DNA from: an uncultured Bacteroides sp. | Lineage (GTDB): Bacteria; Bacteroidota; Bacteroidia; Bacteroidales; Bacteroidaceae | DNA: 36,640 nucleotides | Assembly (NCBI RefSeq): GCF_900547205.1 | Contig: NZ_URFY01000044.1 | Location: 1 to 36,640 of the forward strand | Reading direction: 5' to 3' | In this document: one piece after another, positions 24,722 to 32,896 of the stretch | Layout of the letters: each line of letters opens with the position of its first letter | Numbering within the stretch: the first letter of the stretch is position 1 | Position numbers and translations under genes: made by a program | Notes under the pieces: model-generated | What the model was told of the DNA's origin: nothing | Database searches by the model: none | The model's input: only the letters and a program-made list of their open reading frames with translations

Positions 24722-26416
24722 ATGAAAATATATCAACTTATAATTATATTGGCTGCGTTTAGCTGTATTTTTTCCACCTTAGTTCATGCACAAGGCTCTT
24801 CTCCGACAGACCCATACAGGCTTCAGTACTATGAAGCCTACCCACCAGTAAAAGAGACGGCGCGTAAATTGAAAATTGGAAGTTATAACTCTTTTGAGAA
24901 TCCCACCGGGATCTACTTTGAGCCGGGTGATGAAGTGGTGATTGTTGTAGGTGATGCACAAGGGCAAAAATTGTCATTACGTGTGTATAGCTTTGAAGGG
25001 GAAAAAAGCGATCAGACTTATCCTCTACAATCCGGTAAAAACAATGTAACTATTAGAAATAAAGGATTGGGGTACATCAACTTTTACACAACTGACTGGA
25101 CAAAGCTGGCACCTATACGAATCAGCATAGACGGCGGCAAAGTGAATGGATACTTTGACAAGAAGCTACATACGAATAAAGATTGGAAACAACTTCTTGA
25201 CGATGCTGCATGCAATATCCTGGATATAAAAGGAGAATACGTCAATCTAGCTTACCGGGTTTCTTCCCTAAAGAAATATTGCCCCGAGAAAGGGTGGGAA
25301 TTGATTGCCTTTTATGATAAGATAGTAGATATTCAGCATGAAATGATGGGATTGAAAAAGTACAATCTTCGTCCTAAGAATCATATGTTTGCCCGCGAAG
25401 TGCAATCCGGACTTTTTGCCGATGGGTATGGAGCGGGATTTGCTTACGATTGTATGAACAGACTTGCCAGTGTGGAGAATATCCATAAAGGCGTATGGGC
25501 ATTGGCACATGAGTTCGGGCACGTCAACCAAATACGTCCCGGATTAAAGTGGGTTTCTACTACGGAAGTCACCAACAACATCTATTCGGTATGGACGCGT
25601 TATCTGCTCGAGCCAGATTATCAAAATCTGGAACAAGAGCGGGTGAACGACGGAGATAACAATCGCGTGCTGGGTGGACGCTTCAATGCCTACCTTAATT
25701 ATGGTATCGTGAAAGGCGAACAGTGGCTTTGCCAGCGCGGACAAGATAAGATGAAAGGTTATGAGAATGGTGGAGATCATTTTGTGAAATTATGTCCTTT
25801 GTGGCAGTTACAACTCTATTATGCAGTTGCCGGTCATGGCAATTACTGGGGAAAACCTGATTGGTTTGCCGACATAGCCGAGAAAGTTCGCAATACGGAC
25901 GAAAGTCGTTTTGACAACGGGCAATTGCAGATTAACTTCATGCGCAATGTATGCGATGTGGTGAAAGAAGACCTTACCGATTTTTTCATTAAAGCGGGGA
26001 TGCTCAAGCCCATTGATAAAGATATGGACGATTATACGCGTGCTCAACTCACCATTACGGAAAAACAATGTAAGGATCTGGTGAAATATGCAGCCCGATA
26101 TCCGAAACCGGCCTCTCCCGTTATATACTATCTGACCGCCAACAGTGTGAATGCTTATCAGAGAAGAGTTCCCGTAGAAGGAGTGTACAATAATGGACTG
26201 GCATTTAAAGACGGAACATGCACCGTATCGCATGATTACTGGCGCAATGTCACTGTTTTCGAGACTTATAAAGGCAGGGAATTGATGTATGTGGCAATGG
26301 TTGGCACAGATTCGCCCGACCGTTCCACTACACTTCTGCGTTTCCCCGAAGGCTCCACTCGGATTGAGGCTGTGGCATGGGACGGCAAGCGGACATTAGT
26401 ATATGGCAAACGATGA
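24722..26416 (+). CDS. Second M60 family metallopeptidase, compact form
   Basis: This 564-residue protein begins at ATG 24722, 4 nt after the upstream stop; an in-frame TTG at 24707 would overlap the GH2 gene. The signal peptide ends VHAQG with no lipobox, so a soluble periplasmic or released protein is expected. It has no BACON or F5/8C module and goes straight into the M60 fold. SFENPTGIYFEPGDE is shared with the first M60. The zinc site is H263-E264-F265-G266-H267 with third ligand E282. The C-terminal part also parallels the larger paralogue (VAWDGKRTLVYGKR against VAWNGQHTLVYGNS). It may trim imported glycopeptides while the first M60 acts at the surface. Confidence 0.93.
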   Translation: MKIYQLIIILAAFSCIFSTLVHAQGSSPTDPYRLQYYEAYPPVKETARKLKIGSYNSFENPTGIYFEPGDEVVIVVGDAQGQKLSLRVYSFEGEKSDQTYPLQSGKNNVTIRNKGLGYINFYTTDWTKLAPIRISIDGGKVNGYFDKKLHTNKDWKQLLDDAACNILDIKGEYVNLAYRVSSLKKYCPEKGWELIAFYDKIVDIQHEMMGLKKYNLRPKNHMFAREVQSGLFADGYGAGFAYDCMNRLASVENIHKGVWALAHEFGHVNQIRPGLKWVSTTEVTNNIYSVWTRYLLEPDYQNLEQERVNDGDNNRVLGGRFNAYLNYGIVKGEQWLCQRGQDKMKGYENGGDHFVKLCPLWQLQLYYAVAGHGNYWGKPDWFADIAEKVRNTDESRFDNGQLQINFMRNVCDVVKEDLTDFFIKAGMLKPIDKDMDDYTRAQLTITEKQCKDLVKYAARYPKPASPVIYYLTANSVNAYQRRVPVEGVYNNGLAFKDGTCTVSHDYWRNVTVFETYKGRELMYVAMVGTDSPDRSTTLLRFPEGSTRIEAVAWDGKRTLVYGKR

Positions 26417-26443
26417 TTTTTTAATTTAAAACACCAATTTATA

Positions 26444-28771
26444 GTGAAAGCACAAATAAGAAAAGTCTGTTACTTGTTACTATTTGTTTTGATAGTGCTA
26501 TTTTTCTCCTGTCAATCATCGAAGACAAATTTTGAAATCAAGAAGAATACATTTCTGGTAAATGGGAAACCTTATCAGTTTATTTGTGGAGAGATGCATT
26601 ACCCACGTATCCCGCAAGAGTATTGGCGAGACAGAATGAAACGTGCCAAGGCAATGGGAATAAATACAGTTTCTACCTATGTTTTCTGGAACTTCCACGA
26701 ACGCCGGCCGGGAGTATTCGATTTCAAGGGACAAGCCGACCTGGCAAAGTTCATCCGTACAGCGCAGGAAGAAGGGCTTTATGTCATACTCCGCCCTGGT
26801 CCGTATGTTTGCGCCGAATGGGATTTCGGAGGTTATCCGTACTGGATACAAAAAGACAAAAAGATGGTTTACAGAGCAGATGACGAAGCCTTCCTGTCGG
26901 TATGTAAACGTTATATAAACCGCCTGGGTAAAGAACTGTCGTCTCTAACAGTGACCAACGGCGGACCGATTATAATGGTGCAAGTTGAAAACGAATATGG
27001 TTCGTATGCCAACGATAAAGTTTATCTGAGCAAGTTGCGCGACATGATTATCGAAGCAGGATTCAACGTTCCACTTATAACTTGCGACGGTGCAGGACAA
27101 ATGGAAGCCGGGCGGGTGGATGGCACTCTAGCAACCGTAAATGGCGCAACGGGAGAAGATATAATGCGTACAATTGACAAATATCATCTGGGCGGTCCAT
27201 ACTTTGTAGCAGAATTCTATCCGGCTTGGTTCGATGTGTGGGGAAAGCCGCACTCCAAGCGCGATTATAAAAATCCGGCGGAGCGGTTGGACTGGATGTT
27301 AGATAATAGCGTTTCTGTTAGTATGTATATGTTTCATGGAGGAACCAATTTCAATTATACTAACGGCGCGAATACCGCTTATGGATACGCTCCGCAACCC
27401 ACCAGCTATGATTACGACGCTCCTCTGGGCGAGTATGGCAATGCGACTCCGAAATACTACGCCTTTCGCGAAGTAGCCCAACGGCATTTGCCAGCAGGAG
27501 AGAAACTACCCGACGTACCGGCAGAAAACCCGGTGATATCTTTCCCTACCACTCGTTTGGAACAGTCGGCTCCTCTCAGTGCAGCCTTCACCAAGCGCGT
27601 GACTTCTGACGTCCCACTGACAATGGAGGATGTTAATCAAGATTTTGGATATATTCATTACGAAGCAGTGATCGACAGCAAGGTAGAAGACGCAATACTG
27701 GTACTAAAAGAGTTGAGAGATTATGCAGTAGTACTAGTTAATGGAAAGCTGGTGGGTAGTGTCGACAGACGTAACCGCCAAAACAAAATAAAGATTAGTG
27801 TGAAAGAGGTGCCAGCACGACTGGAAATATTGGTGGAGAACGTCGGACGTGTAAATTATGGTAACGATATACAGAATAACTTGAAAGGCATTACGGAAAA
27901 AGTTCTTTTGAACGGTAAAGAACTGAAAGGGTGGACGGTGAGCCCGTTACCTCTCTATAAAGCTAAAGTTTCAACTTTTAAATGGAGACACCAAACTATA
28001 TCTTCGCAACCAGCTTTCTTTAAAGGAACATTCCGGTTGGACAAAGTAGGCGATACCTTTCTCGATACACGTGGATGGGGAAAAGGGGCAGCCTGGATCA
28101 ATGGCCATTCTCTTGGGAAATTCTGGTATATCGGTCCTCAACAGACATTATACGTGCCAGCTCCGTGGCTAAAGAAGGGAGAAAATGAGATTATTATCTT
28201 CGAAATGGAAGACCAAGGACATCGCACTGTGGCGGGATTATACCAACCGATTCTGGATCAGGTGGAAAAAGACAAGAATGCGAATGAAACAAAAAACAAA
28301 TACAGCGATCAATCTCCCATATTAGATAAAGGGGATCTTATACTATCAGGACAATTGGAGAAAAAAGCCGGATGGCAGAACTATTCATTTATGAATAATG
28401 CAACTTTGAGACATTTGTGCCTAGAATCTTTGTCTTCTTATGATAATAAGTATTCGTGTATCAGCGAGATTGAACTGATTGATTCAGATGGTCACCCTTT
28501 GTCAAAGGACAAATGGCAGGTACTTTATGCCAATACAGAACAAATCGGTGATGGATATGCCGATCAGCTTATTGATGGTGATACCAGTACTTTTTGGCAT
28601 TCCCTATGGCAAAGTGTTCCGACGGCATTTCCACATCGCGTCATTATAGATCTTGGAGAGATTGAAACGGTAAAAGGTGTTCGTATAAGATTGCGTAATC
28701 CTAATATGGCAGGCTGCGTGAAGGATTTTAACCTATATGGACGTCCGCAGTTCTTTCTCTTCTCCCGGTGA
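26444..28771 (+). CDS. GH35 beta-galactosidase lipoprotein with F5/8C-like C-terminus
   Basis: This 775-residue protein starts at GTG. No in-frame ATG exists between the TGA at 26414 and codon 53, and the GTG leads directly into a lipoprotein signal (FFSC). The cysteine is followed by QSSK with no acidic run, so periplasm-facing anchoring is more likely than surface display. The barrel (about 30-350) holds acid/base E184 in VENEYGSY and nucleophile E257 in VAEFYPAW. Two jelly-roll domains follow (about 390-595). The tail (about 640-775, LIDGDTSTFWHSLW then VIIDLGEIETVKGVRIRLRN) is F5/8C or CBM32-like. GH35 removes terminal beta-galactose. The 27-nt spacing places it in the operon. Confidence 0.93.
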   Translation: MKAQIRKVCYLLLFVLIVLFFSCQSSKTNFEIKKNTFLVNGKPYQFICGEMHYPRIPQEYWRDRMKRAKAMGINTVSTYVFWNFHERRPGVFDFKGQADLAKFIRTAQEEGLYVILRPGPYVCAEWDFGGYPYWIQKDKKMVYRADDEAFLSVCKRYINRLGKELSSLTVTNGGPIIMVQVENEYGSYANDKVYLSKLRDMIIEAGFNVPLITCDGAGQMEAGRVDGTLATVNGATGEDIMRTIDKYHLGGPYFVAEFYPAWFDVWGKPHSKRDYKNPAERLDWMLDNSVSVSMYMFHGGTNFNYTNGANTAYGYAPQPTSYDYDAPLGEYGNATPKYYAFREVAQRHLPAGEKLPDVPAENPVISFPTTRLEQSAPLSAAFTKRVTSDVPLTMEDVNQDFGYIHYEAVIDSKVEDAILVLKELRDYAVVLVNGKLVGSVDRRNRQNKIKISVKEVPARLEILVENVGRVNYGNDIQNNLKGITEKVLLNGKELKGWTVSPLPLYKAKVSTFKWRHQTISSQPAFFKGTFRLDKVGDTFLDTRGWGKGAAWINGHSLGKFWYIGPQQTLYVPAPWLKKGENEIIIFEMEDQGHRTVAGLYQPILDQVEKDKNANETKNKYSDQSPILDKGDLILSGQLEKKAGWQNYSFMNNATLRHLCLESLSSYDNKYSCISEIELIDSDGHPLSKDKWQVLYANTEQIGDGYADQLIDGDTSTFWHSLWQSVPTAFPHRVIIDLGEIETVKGVRIRLRNPNMAGCVKDFNLYGRPQFFLFSR

Positions 28772-28853
28772 GTAGTTGGCTAGAAAACAAAATAAATAGG
28801 CCGTCAGCAGTCATTGGCGGAAGCTTATTATTTATAAACCTATAGATTAAAAA

Positions 28854-30836
28854 ATGAGAAAGATTATTCTTTTTTTTTGTATTTTAATAGTCATGGGCAC
28901 AAGTTTGCGTGCTCAATCAATTGTGAACAGCGATATTACGAAAGTTTATGTGGTATTTAAAACTCATCTGGATGTCGGTTTTACCGACTTAAGTTCTGTT
29001 GTAACTGACCGCTATATTCATGAGTTTATTCCTAAAGCTATTGAAGTATCCGAAAAGCTACTGAAGGATGGCTCGGGTGAACGTTATGTTTGGACCACCG
29101 GTTCGTGGCTGATTTGGAAATATCTTCAATTGGCTTCTCTAACTGAAGTAGAACGAATGGAAGCAGCTATTCGTAGAGGTGATATTGTGTGGAATGCCGT
29201 TCCTTATACGGTAGAATCGGAAAGTATGAATTACGATTTATTTGAAACTTGCTTGTTGATTTCCCGTAGGCTAGATCAAAAATATAGTAAACAAACAATA
29301 GCTGCTAAAATGACAGATGTGCCAGGACATACACGTAGTATTATTGCCCCAATGGTTAATTCCGGTATTCGTTTCTTGCATATTGGTGTCAATCCGGCAT
29401 CTTCCATTCCTGCCGTGCCCGACTTTTGCCGATGGAGAGATCCGGAAGGAAATGAATTGATACTGGTCTATCAGCAGGACTATGGAACGGAAAGTATTAT
29501 CCCCGGAACAAAAACGGCGATTGCTATAAATTTCACAGGAGACAATCACGGTCCCCACAATTATGAACAAGTGAAGAATATTTACGCTAGTTTACGCAAG
29601 CGCTATCCCAATGCCCAGCTGGTGGGTACTTCATTCAACGAAATTGCCCAAGAATTATTAAATATTCGTGAGTCATTACCCGTAATTACGGCCGAGATTG
29701 GTGATACATGGATATACGGTTATGGCAGTGCACCCATGCGGATGGCGAAATTCCGAGCCTTGTCCGCACTTTATTCGCAATGGTTGCGTGATGGGAAAAT
29801 ACAAAAAGAGAGTGACGAAGCCATTAATTTTGCTGTGGAATTGGGATTAATAGCTGAACATACGCAAGGAGTAGATGTGAAAACGCACCTTCAGAACTGG
29901 GATAAATATGATATGGATAAATTCCGGCAGGCTCGTTTTTCAGGACTATTTCGCAAGGCAGAACAATCATGGAAAGAATTGGATGCGTATATTTATAGCG
30001 CGATAGCCTTTTTGCCATTATCCTTACAGTTCGAAGCTCGTGCAGAAATGGAGCAATTAAATCATGTAACCTTAAAAGATATATGCGGGAAGAAAAAGAA
30101 GAATACTTCCGAAACATGGAACCTTATTTTATCAGACAGTGGCTTAAATATTTCAGGATTATCTTATCAGATGTTTGATAGCAAAGATTACGATGAATTT
30201 ATGAATCATTATTTGCGTGAACGATATGGTTGGGCATTAGCCGATTTTGGCAAGCCGGGATTGGAAAAATCGGGAGTGATAAGTTCTACTATTAAAGCAC
30301 AAATAGTGAAAGAAACCATTAAAAAAGAGGGAGAGGGAACTCGATATATCACTGAACTAGCTTTCCCTATTTGTCCGGGAGTGGATGCGCGTGTGTATCC
30401 TGAACGCATACAAGTGAACAGCCTTATAAATAAGAATAAAATGGAAGTAGCATTGTCCATTTTAAATAAGCCTGCAGTTCGTTTGCCGGAGGCTTATTGG
30501 CTTTCGTTTACTGCTGACAATATTCAATCTCTTGTTGCTGAAAAAATAGGTTCGCAGGTTGACTTACTAAATGTAGTGGAAAGAGGAAATAGGCAAATGC
30601 ATGGCATTGATAGATATGTTGATATAGTTACTTCATCGAGTAAGTATCGTATTTGGAGTAAAGAAGCTTTTCTAGTGAGTGTAGGTGAAGCGCGAGGGCT
30701 CAATTATTCTACAGAATATCCGGAGAAATGTGGAGGTATTCATTTCAATTTGAGCAATAACTTATGGGGAACTAATTTTGCTATGTGGAATGAAGGCTCG
30801 TTGACTTATAATTTTGTTATAGAGATTATCAAGTAA
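28854..30836 (+). CDS. DUF5054 family GH38-like putative glycosidase
   Basis: This 660-residue exported protein has a signal peptide to LRAQS and no lipobox. The N-terminal 300 residues resemble the GH38 alpha-mannosidase fold. H38 and D40 in KTHLDVGFTD match the first metal-binding pair of that superfamily. D155 in KMTDVPGHT lies where GH38 has its metal-binding nucleophile, and H159 is close by. DNHGPH and AEIGDTWIYGYGS are further conserved-looking segments. This combination is that of DUF5054. To my knowledge no substrate is settled, so an alpha-glycosidase role is inference. It is the last PUL gene, 82 nt after the GH35 gene, and a strong terminator follows. Confidence 0.8.
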   Translation: MRKIILFFCILIVMGTSLRAQSIVNSDITKVYVVFKTHLDVGFTDLSSVVTDRYIHEFIPKAIEVSEKLLKDGSGERYVWTTGSWLIWKYLQLASLTEVERMEAAIRRGDIVWNAVPYTVESESMNYDLFETCLLISRRLDQKYSKQTIAAKMTDVPGHTRSIIAPMVNSGIRFLHIGVNPASSIPAVPDFCRWRDPEGNELILVYQQDYGTESIIPGTKTAIAINFTGDNHGPHNYEQVKNIYASLRKRYPNAQLVGTSFNEIAQELLNIRESLPVITAEIGDTWIYGYGSAPMRMAKFRALSALYSQWLRDGKIQKESDEAINFAVELGLIAEHTQGVDVKTHLQNWDKYDMDKFRQARFSGLFRKAEQSWKELDAYIYSAIAFLPLSLQFEARAEMEQLNHVTLKDICGKKKKNTSETWNLILSDSGLNISGLSYQMFDSKDYDEFMNHYLRERYGWALADFGKPGLEKSGVISSTIKAQIVKETIKKEGEGTRYITELAFPICPGVDARVYPERIQVNSLINKNKMEVALSILNKPAVRLPEAYWLSFTADNIQSLVAEKIGSQVDLLNVVERGNRQMHGIDRYVDIVTSSSKYRIWSKEAFLVSVGEARGLNYSTEYPEKCGGIHFNLSNNLWGTNFAMWNEGSLTYNFVIEIIK

Positions 30837-30854
30837 TATATATGTATTTCAAAT

Positions 30855-30900
30855 TTACCATAATGATTAGTTTTATAATTAATTATTATGGTAAGTTTTT
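30855..30900 (+). terminator. Strong terminator ending the PUL
   Basis: TTACCATAATGATTA (30855-30869) pairs with 30880-30894 over 15 bp with a single G-U pair and a 10-nt loop. It is followed by GTTTTT. It begins 19 nt after the DUF5054 stop codon and separates the PUL from the acyl-CoA ligase gene. Confidence 0.85.
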
Positions 30901-30970
30901 GAGGTGAACACTGCTCAAATTACTAATAAGATACTGATTTACAATAGTCATTATAAAATTTGCAACTAAT

Positions 30971-31002
30971 TTTGCCTAAATGAGATAAAACTAATACCTT
31001 TG
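30971..31002 (+). promoter_or_regulatory. Promoter of the acyl-CoA ligase gene
   Basis: TTTG (30971-30974), exactly 20 nt, then TACCTTTG (30995-31002): a full match to the Bacteroides housekeeping promoter. The ATG is at 31028. Confidence 0.85.
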
Positions 31003-31027
31003 TACCATATTTACTAATATAAAGAGT

Positions 31028-32833
31028 ATGACTTATCATCATTTATCTGTCATGGTCCATCGCCAGGCTGAAAAGTATGGCGACAAGGTAGCCCTGAGAT
31101 ACCGCGACTATGAGACAGCACAATGGATCCCTATTTCTTGGAATGAGTTCTCCGGAACTGTACGTCAAGCTGCTAATGCTTTAGTTGCATTGGGAGTAGG
31201 AGAACAAGAGAATATCGGTATTTTCTCACAGAATAAGCCCGAATGGTTCTATGTCGATTTCGGTGCTTTTGCCAATCGGGCTGTCACCATTCCATTTTAT
31301 GCAACCAGTTCTCCGGCGCAGGCACAATATATCATTGACGATGCACAGATACGTTTTCTTTTTGTTGGCGAGCAGTATCAGTACGATTCGGCTTTCAGCA
31401 TCTTCGGCTTCTGCCCTTCTTTGCAGCAACTCATCATCTTCGACCGCTCTGTGGTGAAAGACCCGCGCGATGTATCGTCCATCTATTTCGACGAGTTTAT
31501 GGCTATGGGCGAGGGACTTCCACATAACGACATGGTGGAGGAACGTACCGAACGCGCTTCATATGATGATTTGGCAAACATACTCTATACCTCCGGAACA
31601 ACGGGCGAACCCAAAGGAGTCATGCTGCATCATTCCTGCTATCTGGAACAATTTCACACGCACGATGAACGACTGACAACGATGTCGGATAAGGACGTTT
31701 CGATGAACTTCCTGCCGTTGACGCACGTATTCGAAAAGGCGTGGTGCTATCTATGTATTCATAAAGGAGTTCAGATTTGTATCAATCTTCGTCCGGCGGA
31801 TATTCAGACGACCATTAAAGAGATTCGACCGACACTGATGTGCAGCGTCCCTCGTTTCTGGGAAAAAGTGTACGCCGGCGTTCAAGAGAAAATTAATGAG
31901 ACGACGGGACTGAAGAAAGCGTTGATGCAGGATGCAATCAGGGTAGGTAAAATACATAATTTAGACTATCTGCGTCTGGGAAAGACCCCTCCGGTGATGA
32001 ACCAACTGAAATATAAGTTCTACGAAAAGACAATATATTCTTTGCTGAAGAAAACTATTGGCATTGAAAATGGCAACTTCTTCCCCACTGCCGGTGCTGC
32101 CGTGCCCGATGAAATCAATGAATTTGTTCATTCAGTGGGAATCAATATGGTGGTTGGATATGGATTGACGGAATCTACGGCTACCGTATCCTGCACGCTG
32201 CCTGTGGGTTATGACATCGGCTCAGTGGGCGTAGTGCTGCCGGGCATTGATGTGAAGATTGGCGAGGATGACGAAATCCTGCTTCGTGGAAAGACTATCA
32301 CCAAAGGATACTATAAAAAGGCGGAAGCTACGGCTGCTGCCATCGATTCCGACGGATGGTTCCACACGGGCGATGCGGGCTACTTTAAGAACGGGCAGCT
32401 TTTCCTGACGGAACGCATCAAGGACTTGTTCAAGACATCCAACGGAAAATATATTGCCCCGCAAGCATTGGAAACAAAATTGGTGATTGATCGTTATATT
32501 GACCAGATTGCCATTATTGCCGATCAGCGTAAGTTTGTTTCCGCTCTGATCGTCCCCGTATATGGATTCGTGAAGGATTATGCCAAGGAGAAAGGCATAG
32601 AATATAAGGATATGGCGGAGCTGTTGCAACATCCTAAGATTGTCGGTCTATTCCGTGCACGGATAGAGACGCTGCAACAACAGTTTGCTCATTACGAACA
32701 AATCAAGCGCTTCACGCTGCTTCCCGAACCGTTCAGTATGGAACGCGGAGAGCTGACTAATACGTTGAAGCTGAAACGCGCGGTTGTCGCTAAGAATTAT
32801 AGTGAGCTCATTGAAAAGATGTATGAAGAGTAA
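31028..32833 (+). CDS. Long-chain fatty acid-CoA ligase (AMP-forming)
   Basis: This 601-residue cytoplasmic or membrane-associated enzyme activates fatty acids with ATP and coenzyme A. The AMP-binding P-loop is YTSGTTGEPKG (187-197). Further adenylation motifs are visible: GYGLTEST for the adenine/AMP site, GWFHTGDAGYF with the ribose-binding Asp, and LFLTERIKDLFKTSNGKYIAPQALE, the hinge and C-terminal motif. Length (about 600) and overall form match the FACS/FadD15-like group found throughout Bacteroidetes. No signal peptide is present. It has its own promoter and is not part of the PUL. Chain-length preference cannot be told from sequence. Confidence 0.93.
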   Translation: MTYHHLSVMVHRQAEKYGDKVALRYRDYETAQWIPISWNEFSGTVRQAANALVALGVGEQENIGIFSQNKPEWFYVDFGAFANRAVTIPFYATSSPAQAQYIIDDAQIRFLFVGEQYQYDSAFSIFGFCPSLQQLIIFDRSVVKDPRDVSSIYFDEFMAMGEGLPHNDMVEERTERASYDDLANILYTSGTTGEPKGVMLHHSCYLEQFHTHDERLTTMSDKDVSMNFLPLTHVFEKAWCYLCIHKGVQICINLRPADIQTTIKEIRPTLMCSVPRFWEKVYAGVQEKINETTGLKKALMQDAIRVGKIHNLDYLRLGKTPPVMNQLKYKFYEKTIYSLLKKTIGIENGNFFPTAGAAVPDEINEFVHSVGINMVVGYGLTESTATVSCTLPVGYDIGSVGVVLPGIDVKIGEDDEILLRGKTITKGYYKKAEATAAAIDSDGWFHTGDAGYFKNGQLFLTERIKDLFKTSNGKYIAPQALETKLVIDRYIDQIAIIADQRKFVSALIVPVYGFVKDYAKEKGIEYKDMAELLQHPKIVGLFRARIETLQQQFAHYEQIKRFTLLPEPFSMERGELTNTLKLKRAVVAKNYSELIEKMYEE

Positions 32834-32845
32834 AGATGCTTTTTG

Positions 32846-32853
32846 TATCTTTG
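32846..32853 (+). promoter_or_regulatory. -7 box of prfB
   Basis: TATCTTTG matches TAnnTTTG, 13 nt after the upstream stop codon and 43 nt before the prfB ATG. No TTTG is found at -33. It may be a weak promoter, with read-through from the ligase gene also possible. Confidence 0.5.
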
Positions 32854-32896
32854 CCGCTGAAAGAGAAAGAATGTAACTAATAAAATTGTAAATCAG

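Noticed and set aside
28790..28840. Possible terminator between the GH35 and DUF5054 genes
   Set aside because: Only short, interrupted pairing (AAATAA against TTATTT, with GCC/GGC) can be drawn and no T-run follows, so DUF5054 is kept in the operon.
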